This document shows, one piece after another, positions 1 through 8,765 of a stretch of DNA of 64,000 nucleotides. The notes beneath the pieces are model-generated. The model ran no database searches and was not told the DNA's origin. It worked only from the letters and a program-made list of their open reading frames with translations. Position 1 is the first letter of the stretch; each line of letters opens with the position of its first letter. The DNA is taken from positions 184,520 through 248,519 of the forward strand of contig JAYQVH010000003.1 of NCBI GenBank assembly GCA_038148375.1, in the 5' to 3' direction. This DNA is from CAWUEX02 sp038148375 (GTDB lineage: Bacteria; Pseudomonadota; Alphaproteobacteria; Rhodospirillales; Rhodospirillaceae). Position numbers and translations under genes: made by a program.

Positions 1-2
1 GC

Positions 3-398
3 CTCGCAGCGAAGAACGGCATCTTGATTGTGGAATTTGCCAACCAGCTACGCGACTCGGGTTACGAGTTCCGCGATGCCTTGGTTGAAGCATCCACGAT
101 CCGGTTGCGCCCCATTGTCATGACCGCCCTAGCGACCTGCATGGGCGCGGTTCCGCTGGTCATGGCGTCCGGCGCAGGTGCGGAAGGCCGCGAAGCGATC
201 GGTGTGGTGATCTTCACCGGTGTGGCGTTTTCGAGCTTCATCACGCTGCTGGTCGTTCCCGTGTTTTACTTGCTGATGACGCGAGGCACCCGCTCTCCTG
301 GCGCGGTCGCGGCTGACCTGGAAGACCTTGAGCGGCAGCATCCGGGACGCGGCCGTTTTTCTGGCAACCCCGTTGAGGACGGAACGCCGGCGGAATAA
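3..398 (+). CDS. RND-family efflux transporter, C-terminal fragment
   Basis: This is the tail of an inner-membrane RND (HAE1-type) proton-driven efflux pump, cut by the left window edge. The first in-frame residues read LAAKNGILIVEFANQLR, the conserved AAKNxILIVEFA signature near the C-terminal membrane domain. It is followed by RLRPIVMTALAT and the last transmembrane helices (VVIFTGVAFSSFITLLVVPVFYLL). About 131 residues are present and the final 30 or so form a polar tail. The N-terminal bulk, and any membrane-fusion partner, lies outside the window. The substrate cannot be read from this fragment. Family assignment is secure; drug versus metal or solvent specificity is unknown. Confidence 0.93.
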   Translation, partial: LAAKNGILIVEFANQLRDSGYEFRDALVEASTIRLRPIVMTALATCMGAVPLVMASGAGAEGREAIGVVIFTGVAFSSFITLLVVPVFYLLMTRGTRSPGAVAADLEDLERQHPGRGRFSGNPVEDGTPAE

Positions 399-501
399 GA
401 ACGCGAACACGTATTTTTTCCGGTCGCAATCCTCTGTAAGGTTATGTCCTTGGGCGCACCGCGCCCTGTCACGGTGAGCGATCAGAGGAACGCCGAGCAA
501 G

Positions 502-2922
502 GTGAAGGAAAAAGAGCTCAGGCTCGCGTTGGTGTGCTATGGCGGTGTCTCGTTGGCCGTCTACATGCACGGCGTCACCAAGGAAATCCTGAAATTGGTA
601 CGCGCTTCGCGTGACCGGCATGCGCAGCGCGGTGACAGCGGCATGCCCGGGCGCAGTGATATCCGTGACACCGAAGATGTATATGCCGCCCTGCTGTCTG
701 CCTGCGAACCGCATGTTGATTTGCGTGTCGTCGTCGACATCATTGCTGGGGCATCGGCAGGCGGTATCAACGGCGTCATACTTGGGCGTGCGCTCGCCCA
801 CGATTTGAACATCGATCCGGTCCAGGCTTTTTGGCTGAAACACACCGACGTCACCGAACTCATGGACGATAAAGTGCAGGCGAAGTGGTGGAACAAGATT
901 CTGTTCCGTCCGTTTGTCTGGCTGTTGATGTACTGGTTCAGGAAGCTCCTCTCCGGCGACGAGGAATTCAAACAAAAGCTGTCGATTTTCTTGCGGTCGC
1001 GCTGGTTCAAACCACCGTTCGACGGCAACCGGCTGACCGAGGTTCTGTTCAACGGCATGTCGGCAATGGGCGACCCGATCCGCAAAGGACGGTCACTGCT
1101 GCCCGATGGTTTGCCGTTAGATTTATTTGTAACCGTGACGGACTTCTTCGGCTTTACGAAAGAGACCCCCATCCACGATCCGCCGACGGTGACGGAACGC
1201 GAACATCGCCAAATCATTCGCTTACATTACCGGCAATGGCCGCCGGGAATCGAGCGGTCTGACTTTGACCGGGATAACATTCCAGCACTGGCCTTTGCCT
1301 GCCGGGCGACGTCCTCCTTCCCGGGGGCGTTTCCGCCGGCACAGCTGGGCGAGTGCGATCAGCTCATCCAGAACAAGGGATTGGTGTGGAAGGGACGCGT
1401 CGATTTTCTTTACAGTAACTTCGAGCCCTATCTGAAAAAATCGCTGAATCCGACAGATGCCGCGTTCGTCGACGGAAGCGTGCTGGTTAATAAGCCGTTT
1501 GCTCAGGCGATTGGCGCGATCAGCGGCCGGCCGGCCTACCGTCAGGTCGACCGCCGAGTGTTGTACATTGACCCTCACCCGAGAGGACCCCGCAACGATG
1601 ATTGGGGCAAAGTGCCAGGCTTCTTCCGGACGCTGAAAGGCGCGCTGTCTGACATCCCGCGCAATGAACCGACCCATGAAGACTTAGAGTGGGTGAATTC
1701 CTACAACGCCGAAGTCCGCCGCTTACAGACCGTCATCGATGCATCGCGACCCCATATCACTTCGATTGTTAGGTCCATCGCCGGATCAGCGCTCGACGAA
1801 CCCATTGCCGGTCCGGATATCGGAGAACTCCGGCTGGCCGCGAACGCGCGCGCCAGAGAGGAGACCGGATTCGCCTATGAAGGGTATCTTCGCCTCAAAT
1901 TGACAAGCGTCATCGAGGAAGTCGCGACGTCTTTAGCCTCTTATTGCGGTCACAGCACAGGCAGCGCCGGCCACAAACAGGTGCTTGCCGTCATACACTA
2001 CTGGGCGATTACCTCGAACGTGAGTCCGACGTCAGCCAAATTTGAAATTGCTTCGGACAGCGCCAGTCAACCTGGCTGGGTGCGTTTCTTATTGCAGTTC
2101 GACGCCCGATTCCGTCAACGCCGGATTCGTTTCGCCGTACGAACTGTGAATCAGCTCTATGCGCGATTGAATGAACCCGAGCTGGGCGGGGTTTCGGCGG
2201 CCGACCTCGATCGATTGAAGGCGGGATTATACGACACTCTGGATCTCATGGCGCCGGTAAGCCGCGCGATAAAAGGCATGGATGTGAAAACCGGAGACCA
2301 GATCAAGCGGCTGCTGAAAACCGCGTGCGCGGATCACGACGCGACGGCCGGTCAGCCATTACAACCGAGCACGCAGGTCCAATCAGTCGAGGCGGCGATG
2401 AAACTTCTTGCTGGCGCGCTGGGATATGAGCGCCATGCCGAGCGGGCGGAGTCGGTCTTGTCCAACTTGCTTAAAGACTTCTCACCGGCGGTACGCCGGG
2501 AAGTGCTCGAGCCGTATATCGGTTTCTCAGCCTGGGACGTCCTTACATTTTCTATTACCAGTTGGCGGGATCTGGACGAATTCAATGAGATTCGCGTTGA
2601 CAGGGTCAGCCCCGACGATGCGGTTTCCCTACGGCCCGGCGGAACAGATGCGTGCCTCAAAGGTCAGCTGTTCAACCATTTCGGAGCGTTTTTTAGCCGG
2701 TCCTACCGCGAGAATGACTACCTGTGGGGCCGCCTGCACGCGGCAGAGCGCCTTATCGATATTGTTATCGACGCCGCGAAACTGGAAGGTGCTGGCGCCG
2801 AAATCAATATCACCAAAATAAAATCCGATGCCTTTCTGGCCATTCTGAAGACCGAAGCGCGAAACCTTCCACGCTGCGCGACCTTGATCGCGGAACTGCG
2901 CGGCGCTGCAAGCGTGCTCTAG
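502..2922 (+). CDS. Patatin-like phospholipase with DUF3376-type C-terminal region
   Basis: Predicted 806-residue lipid acyl hydrolase. The N-terminus (ALVCYGGVSLAVYMHG, residues about 9-24) resembles the glycine-rich oxyanion region of patatins. The nucleophile elbow GASAGG follows near residue 82, and DGSVLVNKPF near residue 324 supplies the Asp of the Ser-Asp dyad. The region after about residue 400 is long, helical and lacks a familiar catalytic motif; proteins of this layout are usually described as patatin plus DUF3376. The start is a GTG with an AGAGGA-like ribosome site about 12 nt upstream. No signal peptide is evident. It lies 103 bp after the RND pump gene in the same direction, so co-transcription is possible. 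Substrate is not determinable. Confidence 0.88.
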   Translation: MKEKELRLALVCYGGVSLAVYMHGVTKEILKLVRASRDRHAQRGDSGMPGRSDIRDTEDVYAALLSACEPHVDLRVVVDIIAGASAGGINGVILGRALAHDLNIDPVQAFWLKHTDVTELMDDKVQAKWWNKILFRPFVWLLMYWFRKLLSGDEEFKQKLSIFLRSRWFKPPFDGNRLTEVLFNGMSAMGDPIRKGRSLLPDGLPLDLFVTVTDFFGFTKETPIHDPPTVTEREHRQIIRLHYRQWPPGIERSDFDRDNIPALAFACRATSSFPGAFPPAQLGECDQLIQNKGLVWKGRVDFLYSNFEPYLKKSLNPTDAAFVDGSVLVNKPFAQAIGAISGRPAYRQVDRRVLYIDPHPRGPRNDDWGKVPGFFRTLKGALSDIPRNEPTHEDLEWVNSYNAEVRRLQTVIDASRPHITSIVRSIAGSALDEPIAGPDIGELRLAANARAREETGFAYEGYLRLKLTSVIEEVATSLASYCGHSTGSAGHKQVLAVIHYWAITSNVSPTSAKFEIASDSASQPGWVRFLLQFDARFRQRRIRFAVRTVNQLYARLNEPELGGVSAADLDRLKAGLYDTLDLMAPVSRAIKGMDVKTGDQIKRLLKTACADHDATAGQPLQPSTQVQSVEAAMKLLAGALGYERHAERAESVLSNLLKDFSPAVRREVLEPYIGFSAWDVLTFSITSWRDLDEFNEIRVDRVSPDDAVSLRPGGTDACLKGQLFNHFGAFFSRSYRENDYLWGRLHAAERLIDIVIDAAKLEGAGAEINITKIKSDAFLAILKTEARNLPRCATLIAELRGAASVL

Positions 2923-2981
2923 GAAAAAATCTTTTCTGTGCGCTGCGCTGAGCCGTTAGGGTATTCCCGTCAGTAAACAGA

Positions 2982-4562
2982 TTGAAAATCATACCAGTGA
3001 AAAAACTCGCATTAGGGATACTATGTTTAGGGGCGGTTGTTCTCGTCTGGCAGATCTTCGGGCGGAACGGGCAAACAGAGTCACCCGGCGCAGCTGACTC
3101 CCTGCCTCCGACCACTGTCCAGGAGAAAACCTTACGGCTCGGCGTCGTCGGTTTGCCGCCTGGCTTGGGCAATCCGTACCGTGGCACAGGTGTGCCAACG
3201 ATCTATACCATTCGCGCAATGTTCGAAGGCCTGACGTTCGTCACCGAAGCCGGTGACGTGGAGCAACTGCTGGCGACGTCCTGGGAAATGCTGGATGACC
3301 TAACCTGGCGGTTCGAACTGCGCCGCGATGTGCTTTTTCATAATGGCACACCGTTTAACGCCGACGCGGTGGTCAACGCGGTCGACTATCTGACGAGCCC
3401 TGAGGCGGGCGTTGAGCCGATCGCACGCGACTTGGGCGCGCTCGAACGCGCTGAAGCGGAGGACGAGCACACCGTTATTATTCATACCGATGTCCCGGCA
3501 CCCTTGTTACCAGCAATGATGGAGTCCCTGCTCATTGTTGAACCGAATTTATGGCGACAGCTCGGCCGAGATCAGTTTGCGCGCGTACCGGTCGGTACGG
3601 GGCCGTTCAAACTCGCCCAATGGTCCGACGCTAAAGCAACTCTGACGGCTCATACCAACGGATGGCGTCAGCCAAGAGTCGATGAATTGGAGATTTTTGC
3701 GATTCCCGACGCCTCTGCCCGGGTGCAGGCCATATTGTCCAACCGGATCGACATTGCGGTCGCGATGAGCCGGGACGACATCCTCGCCATCGAAGCCGGA
3801 GGCGGAACGGGCGACGTCGGCACAACCATCAGCGTACTCGGGATTGTCTTTATCCTTACTGGGCTGGACGACGGCCATCCGCTACTCGACAAGCGTGTAC
3901 GCCAGGCCCTCAACTATGGCGTCGATAAGGACGCATATGTCGCGGCGCTATTCGGCAATCAGACGGTCGCGGCCAGTCAACCGGCCACCGCGGCCGCGTT
4001 CGGGTTTAACAAGGACGTAAAGCCTTACCCATATGACCCAGACCGGGCGCGCCGGATGCTGGCCGAAGCAGGCTATCCGGATGGATTCACGTTCACCGCG
4101 GAAGTCACGATCGGAGGCGGGGCATCGCTTGCCCCGGCATATCAGCAGGTAGCCTCTGATCTATTGGATATCGGTGTCGTCATGTCTTTGAAAACCATGC
4201 CGGTCCAGCAATTGATCCGCGGCATCCAGGAAGGTGACTGGCGCGGAGAGGCGTTCGGGATGAACTACTCGGCAGAACGGACCGCTGACGCTCTTCGGCC
4301 TCTGAGGCTGCATTCCTGTATTCACCGCAGCCCGTGGTATTGCGACCGGGCGCTCTCGGACAAAATACAGACAGCCTTTACGACGTCGGACCTCGATACG
4401 CGCCGGACGTTAACAGAGGAGATAATGGCAGCCTATCACGACGAAGCGCCAGCGATCTGGATGCATGAAGTGATCATGTACAAAGCGCTCGGACCGCGCG
4501 TCCGCAATTTCCGGCAGGATCATACTGTCTTGAATTACCACGACATCGAGATCGTCCCGTGA
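2982..4562 (+). CDS. ABC transporter solute-binding protein, family 5 (first copy)
   Basis: Predicted periplasmic or membrane-anchored binding protein of the peptide/nickel/opine (family 5) class, 526 residues. It starts with a short basic stretch and a hydrophobic segment (about residues 8-24: LALGILCLGAVVLVWQIF) that acts as signal or anchor. After that come family features such as ATSWEMLDDLTWRFELRRDVLFHNG and the VPVGTGPFKL stretch. The annotated start is TTG; a GTG five codons later (2997) is an equally plausible start. Its stop codon overlaps the GTG of the next gene, so the three genes 2982-5508 are translationally coupled. No permease is adjacent on this strand; the nearest are the convergent DppBCDF-like genes at 5864-9693. 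The ligand is unknown. Confidence 0.9.
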   Translation: MKIIPVKKLALGILCLGAVVLVWQIFGRNGQTESPGAADSLPPTTVQEKTLRLGVVGLPPGLGNPYRGTGVPTIYTIRAMFEGLTFVTEAGDVEQLLATSWEMLDDLTWRFELRRDVLFHNGTPFNADAVVNAVDYLTSPEAGVEPIARDLGALERAEAEDEHTVIIHTDVPAPLLPAMMESLLIVEPNLWRQLGRDQFARVPVGTGPFKLAQWSDAKATLTAHTNGWRQPRVDELEIFAIPDASARVQAILSNRIDIAVAMSRDDILAIEAGGGTGDVGTTISVLGIVFILTGLDDGHPLLDKRVRQALNYGVDKDAYVAALFGNQTVAASQPATAAAFGFNKDVKPYPYDPDRARRMLAEAGYPDGFTFTAEVTIGGGASLAPAYQQVASDLLDIGVVMSLKTMPVQQLIRGIQEGDWRGEAFGMNYSAERTADALRPLRLHSCIHRSPWYCDRALSDKIQTAFTTSDLDTRRTLTEEIMAAYHDEAPAIWMHEVIMYKALGPRVRNFRQDHTVLNYHDIEIVP

Positions 4563-5035
4563 CGAAAGGCTTCGTGCCGATCGAAGAGGGCGTTCGCGCT
4601 TGGACCAAAGCCTGGAGCGCGCGCGATACAGAAAGCCTGCTGGCCCTATGGGATGCGGAGGACGATGCGGCGACGTATTTGCCCGCCGAGCGATCCGCAC
4701 CATTAACAGATGTTGATGCCATTCGCGCCTACGCCGATGACCTTTGCGGCCTGTTCGACGTCGTGCGGCACCGGCCGGAGCAAATCTTAAGCCGCCAGAT
4801 ATCCCCGTCCACCGGCCTCGCGTTTTACACGCTCTCGTGGATGGTCAAAGACCGGCGCGGGCCGATTGGAGGCACCTGCCGCGTAACCAGCGTCTGGCGC
4901 AGCCGGAAAGGAGCATGGCGCTGCTGCCACTATGCCGAAGCGCCACTTGCACCCTTACTCGAGCTGCAGGGTTTTTACGAAGCCATAGCCCGAGACGGAG
5001 TGGATCACATTCTCCGAAGGCCTAGCCATTCATGA
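4559..5035 (+). CDS. NTF2/SnoaL-like domain protein (paralogue 1)
   Basis: 158-residue protein with the look of the NTF2/SnoaL-like (DUF4440) fold: an N-terminal helix with AWSARDTESLLALWD, a middle LPAERSAPLTDVDAIRAYAD, and a C-terminal strand pattern (GTCRVTSVWRSRKGAWRCCHYAEAP). Members are cone-shaped small-molecule-binding proteins, some enzymatic. The GTG start overlaps the stop of the solute-binding protein gene (GTGA), indicating translational coupling. The next gene has the same length and a related pattern. No catalytic residue can be assigned. The context suggests it acts on, or binds, the compound imported by the upstream binding protein; this is inference. Confidence 0.72.
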   Translation: MTKGFVPIEEGVRAWTKAWSARDTESLLALWDAEDDAATYLPAERSAPLTDVDAIRAYADDLCGLFDVVRHRPEQILSRQISPSTGLAFYTLSWMVKDRRGPIGGTCRVTSVWRSRKGAWRCCHYAEAPLAPLLELQGFYEAIARDGVDHILRRPSHS

Positions 5036-5508
5036 GCGACCTGCGCCACGATATTACCCGTCTGGTTGAAGAGTATGTCGGCTATTCTGAGACTATGGAT
5101 TTCGCAGGCAAGAAACGTCTGTGGGATCAAGACGATCCCATGCCGCTCCTCATGCCCGAAGAGGCGCACGCCCCTTTGGTCGGATGGGACGCAATCGACG
5201 CCTATTGGTCGCAATCCCGCGTGGTGATGGACTCTCTCGAAAGTCGGTCTGCCAATCATACCGCCCGAGAAATTGATGCCGGAGTTGCGTTGGCGACCTA
5301 CGACATGCGCTGGCGCTCGACGCTGGCCGGTCCGAAAGAGCTTAAGCGTAAACCGATCTCCGCTGACGTACGCGTCACCGCGCTGTTGCGACACAAACCC
5401 GACGGGTGGCGGTTTTTTCACCTGATGGAAGGGCCGGTCGATCTTCTAACGATGGCGCGTCAAGCGCATGCGCGGCACGCCAAGGACCTCTTTGGACAAG
5501 ACGCATAA
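5032..5508 (+). CDS. NTF2/SnoaL-like domain protein (paralogue 2)
   Basis: Second 158-residue NTF2/SnoaL-like protein, starting at an ATG that overlaps the previous stop (ATGA). It shares with its neighbour the order of motifs LWDQDDPMPLLMPEEAHAPLVGWDAIDAYW and a C-terminal DGWRFFHLMEGP. The two are diverged paralogues rather than a recent duplication, since only scattered residues match. It is the last gene of this + strand unit and converges with the ferredoxin gene whose stop lies 9 bp away. A ligand or reaction cannot be read from sequence. Confidence 0.72.
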   Translation: MSDLRHDITRLVEEYVGYSETMDFAGKKRLWDQDDPMPLLMPEEAHAPLVGWDAIDAYWSQSRVVMDSLESRSANHTAREIDAGVALATYDMRWRSTLAGPKELKRKPISADVRVTALLRHKPDGWRFFHLMEGPVDLLTMARQAHARHAKDLFGQDA

Positions 5509-5517
5509 CTTGTGCGT

Positions 5518-5856
5518 CTAAGATCCGTCCTCAAGCCCGAGTTTCAGGCGCTCAACCACACAGCCATTCTTGAGATGTGTCTGTAATATCTCATCGACAT
5601 CGGCTTCGGTCTCATACTTATACCAAATACCTTCCGGATAAACGACCATGGCCGGGCCGAGCTCACAGCGGTCGAGACACCCAGAGGCATTGATGCGCAC
5701 ACGGCCGAGATTCATGGTTTTGGCCTTTTTCTTCATGTAGTCGCGCAGCGCGACAGAATCTTTACGAGCGCACGACCCCCTAGGGTGGTCTTTGGGCCGC
5801 ACATTCGTGCAGCAAAAAACATGCAGGTCGTAATACGGCGATTCGGTATCAGACAT
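5518..5856 (-). CDS. Thioredoxin-like (2Fe-2S) ferredoxin
   Basis: 112-residue protein resembling the thioredoxin-fold [2Fe-2S] ferredoxin family. Four cysteines are in the expected order: a CC pair near the N-terminus (HVFCCTNVRP), then GSC, then SGCLDRCELGP, followed by VVYPEGIWY, which is typical of the family. The start at 5856 (MSDTESPYYDL) is preferred; the reading frame extends upstream but that part is basic, low-complexity and overlaps the ATPase gene. It follows the ABC ATPase gene by 7 bp and is probably the last gene of the - strand operon. Likely a soluble electron carrier; its partner enzyme is not identified. Confidence 0.85.
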   Translation of the reverse strand: MSDTESPYYDLHVFCCTNVRPKDHPRGSCARKDSVALRDYMKKKAKTMNLGRVRINASGCLDRCELGPAMVVYPEGIWYKYETEADVDEILQTHLKNGCVVERLKLGLEDGS

Positions 5857-5863
5857 AAATTCG

Positions 5864-6850
5864 CTACTGTTCGTTCCAGAGATGACAGGCGACGATGTGC
5901 CCCATTTCGACAGTATCCAGCGACGGTGTTTTATCGGCGCACATCTGTGTCGCTTTCGGACACCGCGTGCGGAACACGCATCCGGACGGCGGCGACAGCG
6001 GCGAGGGCAGATCACCGGTTAAAAGTATACGCTTCTTGTTGCGCTCTTTTGACGGATCGGGAATTGGCACAGCGGACAATAGGGCCTGGGTATATGGGTG
6101 CCGTGGATTCGTGTAGAGAGCGGCCTTGTTCGCCAACTCCATGACCTTGCCGAGATAAAGCACCATAACGCGATCGCTGATGTGCCGCACGATCGCCAGA
6201 TCGTGACTGATGAACAGCAGTGCCAAACCGAACTCCCGCTGCAGACTCTTCAGCAAGTTGACGACCTGCGCCTGAATCGAAACGTCCAGCGCGGAGACCG
6301 GTTCATCACAGACCACCAGCTTCGGTCTCAGAATCATCGCCCGGGCAATGCCGATACGCTGACACTGACCGCCAGAAAATTCGTGCGGATACCGGTTGAT
6401 CATGCGTGGCAACAGGCCGACCCGTTCCATCATGTCTTTGACGGCGTCGCGGCGTTGCGCCCTGGTCATCTCCGGCCGATAGTTGAGGAGCGGTTCGGCG
6501 ATGATGTCACCGGCCGTCATACGCGGATCGAGGCTGGCCAGCGGATCTTGAAATACGATTTGCAGATTTTCGCGGGCCTCGATCAATTGGCGTTTGCTGA
6601 GAGAGGTCAGGTCCCTTCCAAGCCAGGACACCACACCGTCCGTTGCGCCGACCAACTGCAGCACCGCCCGCCCAAGCGTCGATTTACCGCAGCCCGACTC
6701 ACCCACCACGCCAAGCGTCTCGCCCGGATTGAGATCAAAAGACACACCGTCGACGGCCTTGAGTGGCGTGTACCGTCCAATCAAAATGCCGCCCGTACGG
6801 ACCGGAAAATGGACCTTGAGGTCGCGGACTTGGAGGAATGGTTCCGTCAT
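5864..6850 (-). CDS. Oligopeptide/dipeptide-type ABC transporter ATP-binding protein (DppF/OppF-like)
   Basis: ATPase subunit of a family-5 ABC importer. Walker A is GESGCGKST, the signature is FSGGQCQRIGIARA, Walker B is LVVCDEPVSALD, and the H-loop is LLFISHDLAIV. The C-terminus carries the oligo_HPY-type extension with NPRHPYTQALLSAVP and a FRTRCPKA cysteine motif, which in this family may bind Fe-S. The start at 6850 (MTEPFLQVRDLKVHF) overlaps the stop of the partner ATPase gene (ATGA); upstream codons in frame are not needed. It pairs with the product of 6847-7824 as the second nucleotide-binding subunit. Confidence 0.94.
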   Translation of the reverse strand: MTEPFLQVRDLKVHFPVRTGGILIGRYTPLKAVDGVSFDLNPGETLGVVGESGCGKSTLGRAVLQLVGATDGVVSWLGRDLTSLSKRQLIEARENLQIVFQDPLASLDPRMTAGDIIAEPLLNYRPEMTRAQRRDAVKDMMERVGLLPRMINRYPHEFSGGQCQRIGIARAMILRPKLVVCDEPVSALDVSIQAQVVNLLKSLQREFGLALLFISHDLAIVRHISDRVMVLYLGKVMELANKAALYTNPRHPYTQALLSAVPIPDPSKERNKKRILLTGDLPSPLSPPSGCVFRTRCPKATQMCADKTPSLDTVEMGHIVACHLWNEQ

Positions 6851-7824
6851 TGCGCCGCCGCCTCGAGCGTGTCGAGATGACAAGCCTTGGACCGTCCGCC
6901 CGGGATTTCGATCAATTTCGGACGGTCCGTCTTGCAGCGGTCAAACACATACGGACAGCGTGGGTGAAAGCTGCAACCCGGCGGCAGGTTCTGCAAGTTT
7001 GGCGGCTGGCCGGGAATCGTCACCAAGGCTTCAAAATCCGTGTCCAGCCGCGGGGTACACTTCAGCAATCCTTGGGTATAGGGATGTGACGGCTGCTCGA
7101 ATATGTCACTCACGCCGCCTTGCTCGACAAGCCGGCCGCCATACATAACGGCAACACGGTCTGCCAGGCCAGCGACAACGCCGAGATCATGCGTGATGAG
7201 CACAATTGCCGTACCGAGTGAGTCTTTTACTTCCATCAACACATCGAGAATTTGCGCCTGGACAGTAACGTCGAGAGCGGTGGTGGGCTCATCGGCGATA
7301 ATCACTTCTGGTTCACACATGAGCGCCATGGCGATCATGACACGCTGGCGCAGGCCGCCCGAAAGTTCGTGCGGGTACATATCGAGGCGGCGCTCCGGTT
7401 CCGGAATATGGACGCGTTTCAGCATCTCCAAAGCCTGAGCGCGCGCCTCTACCTTGCTGACGTTCTTGTGCTCGATGATAACTTCAGCAAGTTGACGGCC
7501 AATGCGCATGTGGGGCGTGAGCGATGTCATCGGATCCTGAAAAATCATCGCAATCCGATCGCCGCGCAGCGTGTTGAGTTTCGCCTCATTCGCGGACAAG
7601 AGATCGATGCCGTCCAATCGTATTTGTCCGGTTGCCCTCCCGTTGTCCGCGAGCAGCCCCATGGCGGCCATAAATGTCTGGCTCTTGCCTGAGCCAGACT
7701 CGCCGACAAGACCAAGACACTCTCCGGCTTCTACGCTCAAAGTAACATCCGTCACCGCTTCCACCGTACCGTCAGGTGTATCGAAAGCGACAGTGAGTTG
7801 ATCGATTTCAAGAACGGAGGACAT
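6847..7824 (-). CDS. Oligopeptide/dipeptide-type ABC transporter ATP-binding protein (DppD/OppD-like)
   Basis: 325-residue ATPase of a family-5 ABC importer. Walker A is GESGSGKSQT (Gln in place of the usual final Thr/Ser pair order), the signature is LSGGLRQRVMIAMA, Walker B is VIIADEPTTALDV and the H-loop is VLITHDLGVVAGL. The C-terminal oligo_HPY region includes HPYTQGLLKCTPRL and CSFHPRCPYVFDRC. It overlaps the downstream ATPase gene by 4 bp and follows the DppC-like permease gene by 2 bp. Together they energise transport through the two adjacent permeases. Confidence 0.94.
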   Translation of the reverse strand: MSSVLEIDQLTVAFDTPDGTVEAVTDVTLSVEAGECLGLVGESGSGKSQTFMAAMGLLADNGRATGQIRLDGIDLLSANEAKLNTLRGDRIAMIFQDPMTSLTPHMRIGRQLAEVIIEHKNVSKVEARAQALEMLKRVHIPEPERRLDMYPHELSGGLRQRVMIAMALMCEPEVIIADEPTTALDVTVQAQILDVLMEVKDSLGTAIVLITHDLGVVAGLADRVAVMYGGRLVEQGGVSDIFEQPSHPYTQGLLKCTPRLDTDFEALVTIPGQPPNLQNLPPGCSFHPRCPYVFDRCKTDRPKLIEIPGGRSKACHLDTLEAAAQ

Positions 7825-7826
7825 GC

Positions 7827-8765
7827 TTACCGGTCCTTCGGATCGAGCGCATCGCGCAGCCCGTCACCGAGAAAATTAAAACAAAACAGAGTCGTCGACA
7901 GGCAAACTGCGGGGAGAATAAGCGTGCGCGGCGTAATCTCCATCTCCTGCGCGCCCTCGGCGATCAGCGCACCCCAGCTTGTCATCGGCGGCTGAACCCC
8001 AAGCCCCAGAAAACTGAGGAAACTCTCAAGCAAGATCACCTGAGGAATGGTCAACGTGACATAGACGATAACGACGCCGAGGACATTGGGCACGATGTGA
8101 CGAATGATGATGTTCGCCGTCGAGCCCCCCGAGGCCCGAGCCGCTTCGATGAATTCCTTGTTCTTGAGAGTCAGAGTTTGACCGCGAACGATGCGTGACA
8201 TCGTAAGCCACTCGACAAAGCCGATGGCGAGAAACATCAAATAAAAGTTACGCCCGAAAACAACCATGAGAATAATGATGAAAAACATCAGCGGAACGGC
8301 ATACATGACGTCGACGAAACGCATGAGAAACTGATCGACCCGTCCACCGATGAAGCCGGCCATCGCGCCGACCGACACGCCGATCACCAAAGCAACAGCC
8401 GTCGCCAGGATGCCGACCTGAAAACTGACCTGACCGCCTTGTAAAATACGAGCGAGGAGATCACGGCCGAGGGAGTCCGTGCCGAGATAGTGACCCTTTT
8501 CAAAATCGGGCGGCGCGGCTTCCAGAATATCCCAGTCGATTTCCTCGTAAGACCAGGGCACGAACAACGGTCCGGCAAAACAGATGACGGCCAGCACGAT
8601 AAGAACGATGGCGCTGGCCATCGCAGCGCGGTTGGCCTGAAGGCGGCGGAAGGCATCCTGCCACAAGCTGCGGCCCTCGACCTCAGCAGCCTTATTCAGC
8701 GCCGCGGAATGAGGCACACTGAGATTGGCTTTTGACCGGCCGCCGGAAATCGGTGCGTCACTCAT
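7827..8765 (-). CDS. ABC transporter permease (DppC/OppC-like)
   Basis: 312-residue inner-membrane permease. The N-terminal cytoplasmic segment (FRRLQANRAAMASAIVLIVLAVICF) and GTDSLGRDLLARIL are hallmarks of DppC/OppC proteins, and the EAA-type loop follows (EAARASGGSTANIIIRHIVPN). Roughly six membrane segments are visible. The start at 8765 (MSDAPISGG) is chosen because the further upstream frame runs into the DppB-like gene; the chosen ATG overlaps the DppB-like stop by 8 bp. Forms the transmembrane channel with the product of 8758-9693. Confidence 0.93.
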   Translation of the reverse strand: MSDAPISGGRSKANLSVPHSAALNKAAEVEGRSLWQDAFRRLQANRAAMASAIVLIVLAVICFAGPLFVPWSYEEIDWDILEAAPPDFEKGHYLGTDSLGRDLLARILQGGQVSFQVGILATAVALVIGVSVGAMAGFIGGRVDQFLMRFVDVMYAVPLMFFIIILMVVFGRNFYLMFLAIGFVEWLTMSRIVRGQTLTLKNKEFIEAARASGGSTANIIIRHIVPNVLGVVIVYVTLTIPQVILLESFLSFLGLGVQPPMTSWGALIAEGAQEMEITPRTLILPAVCLSTTLFCFNFLGDGLRDALDPKDR

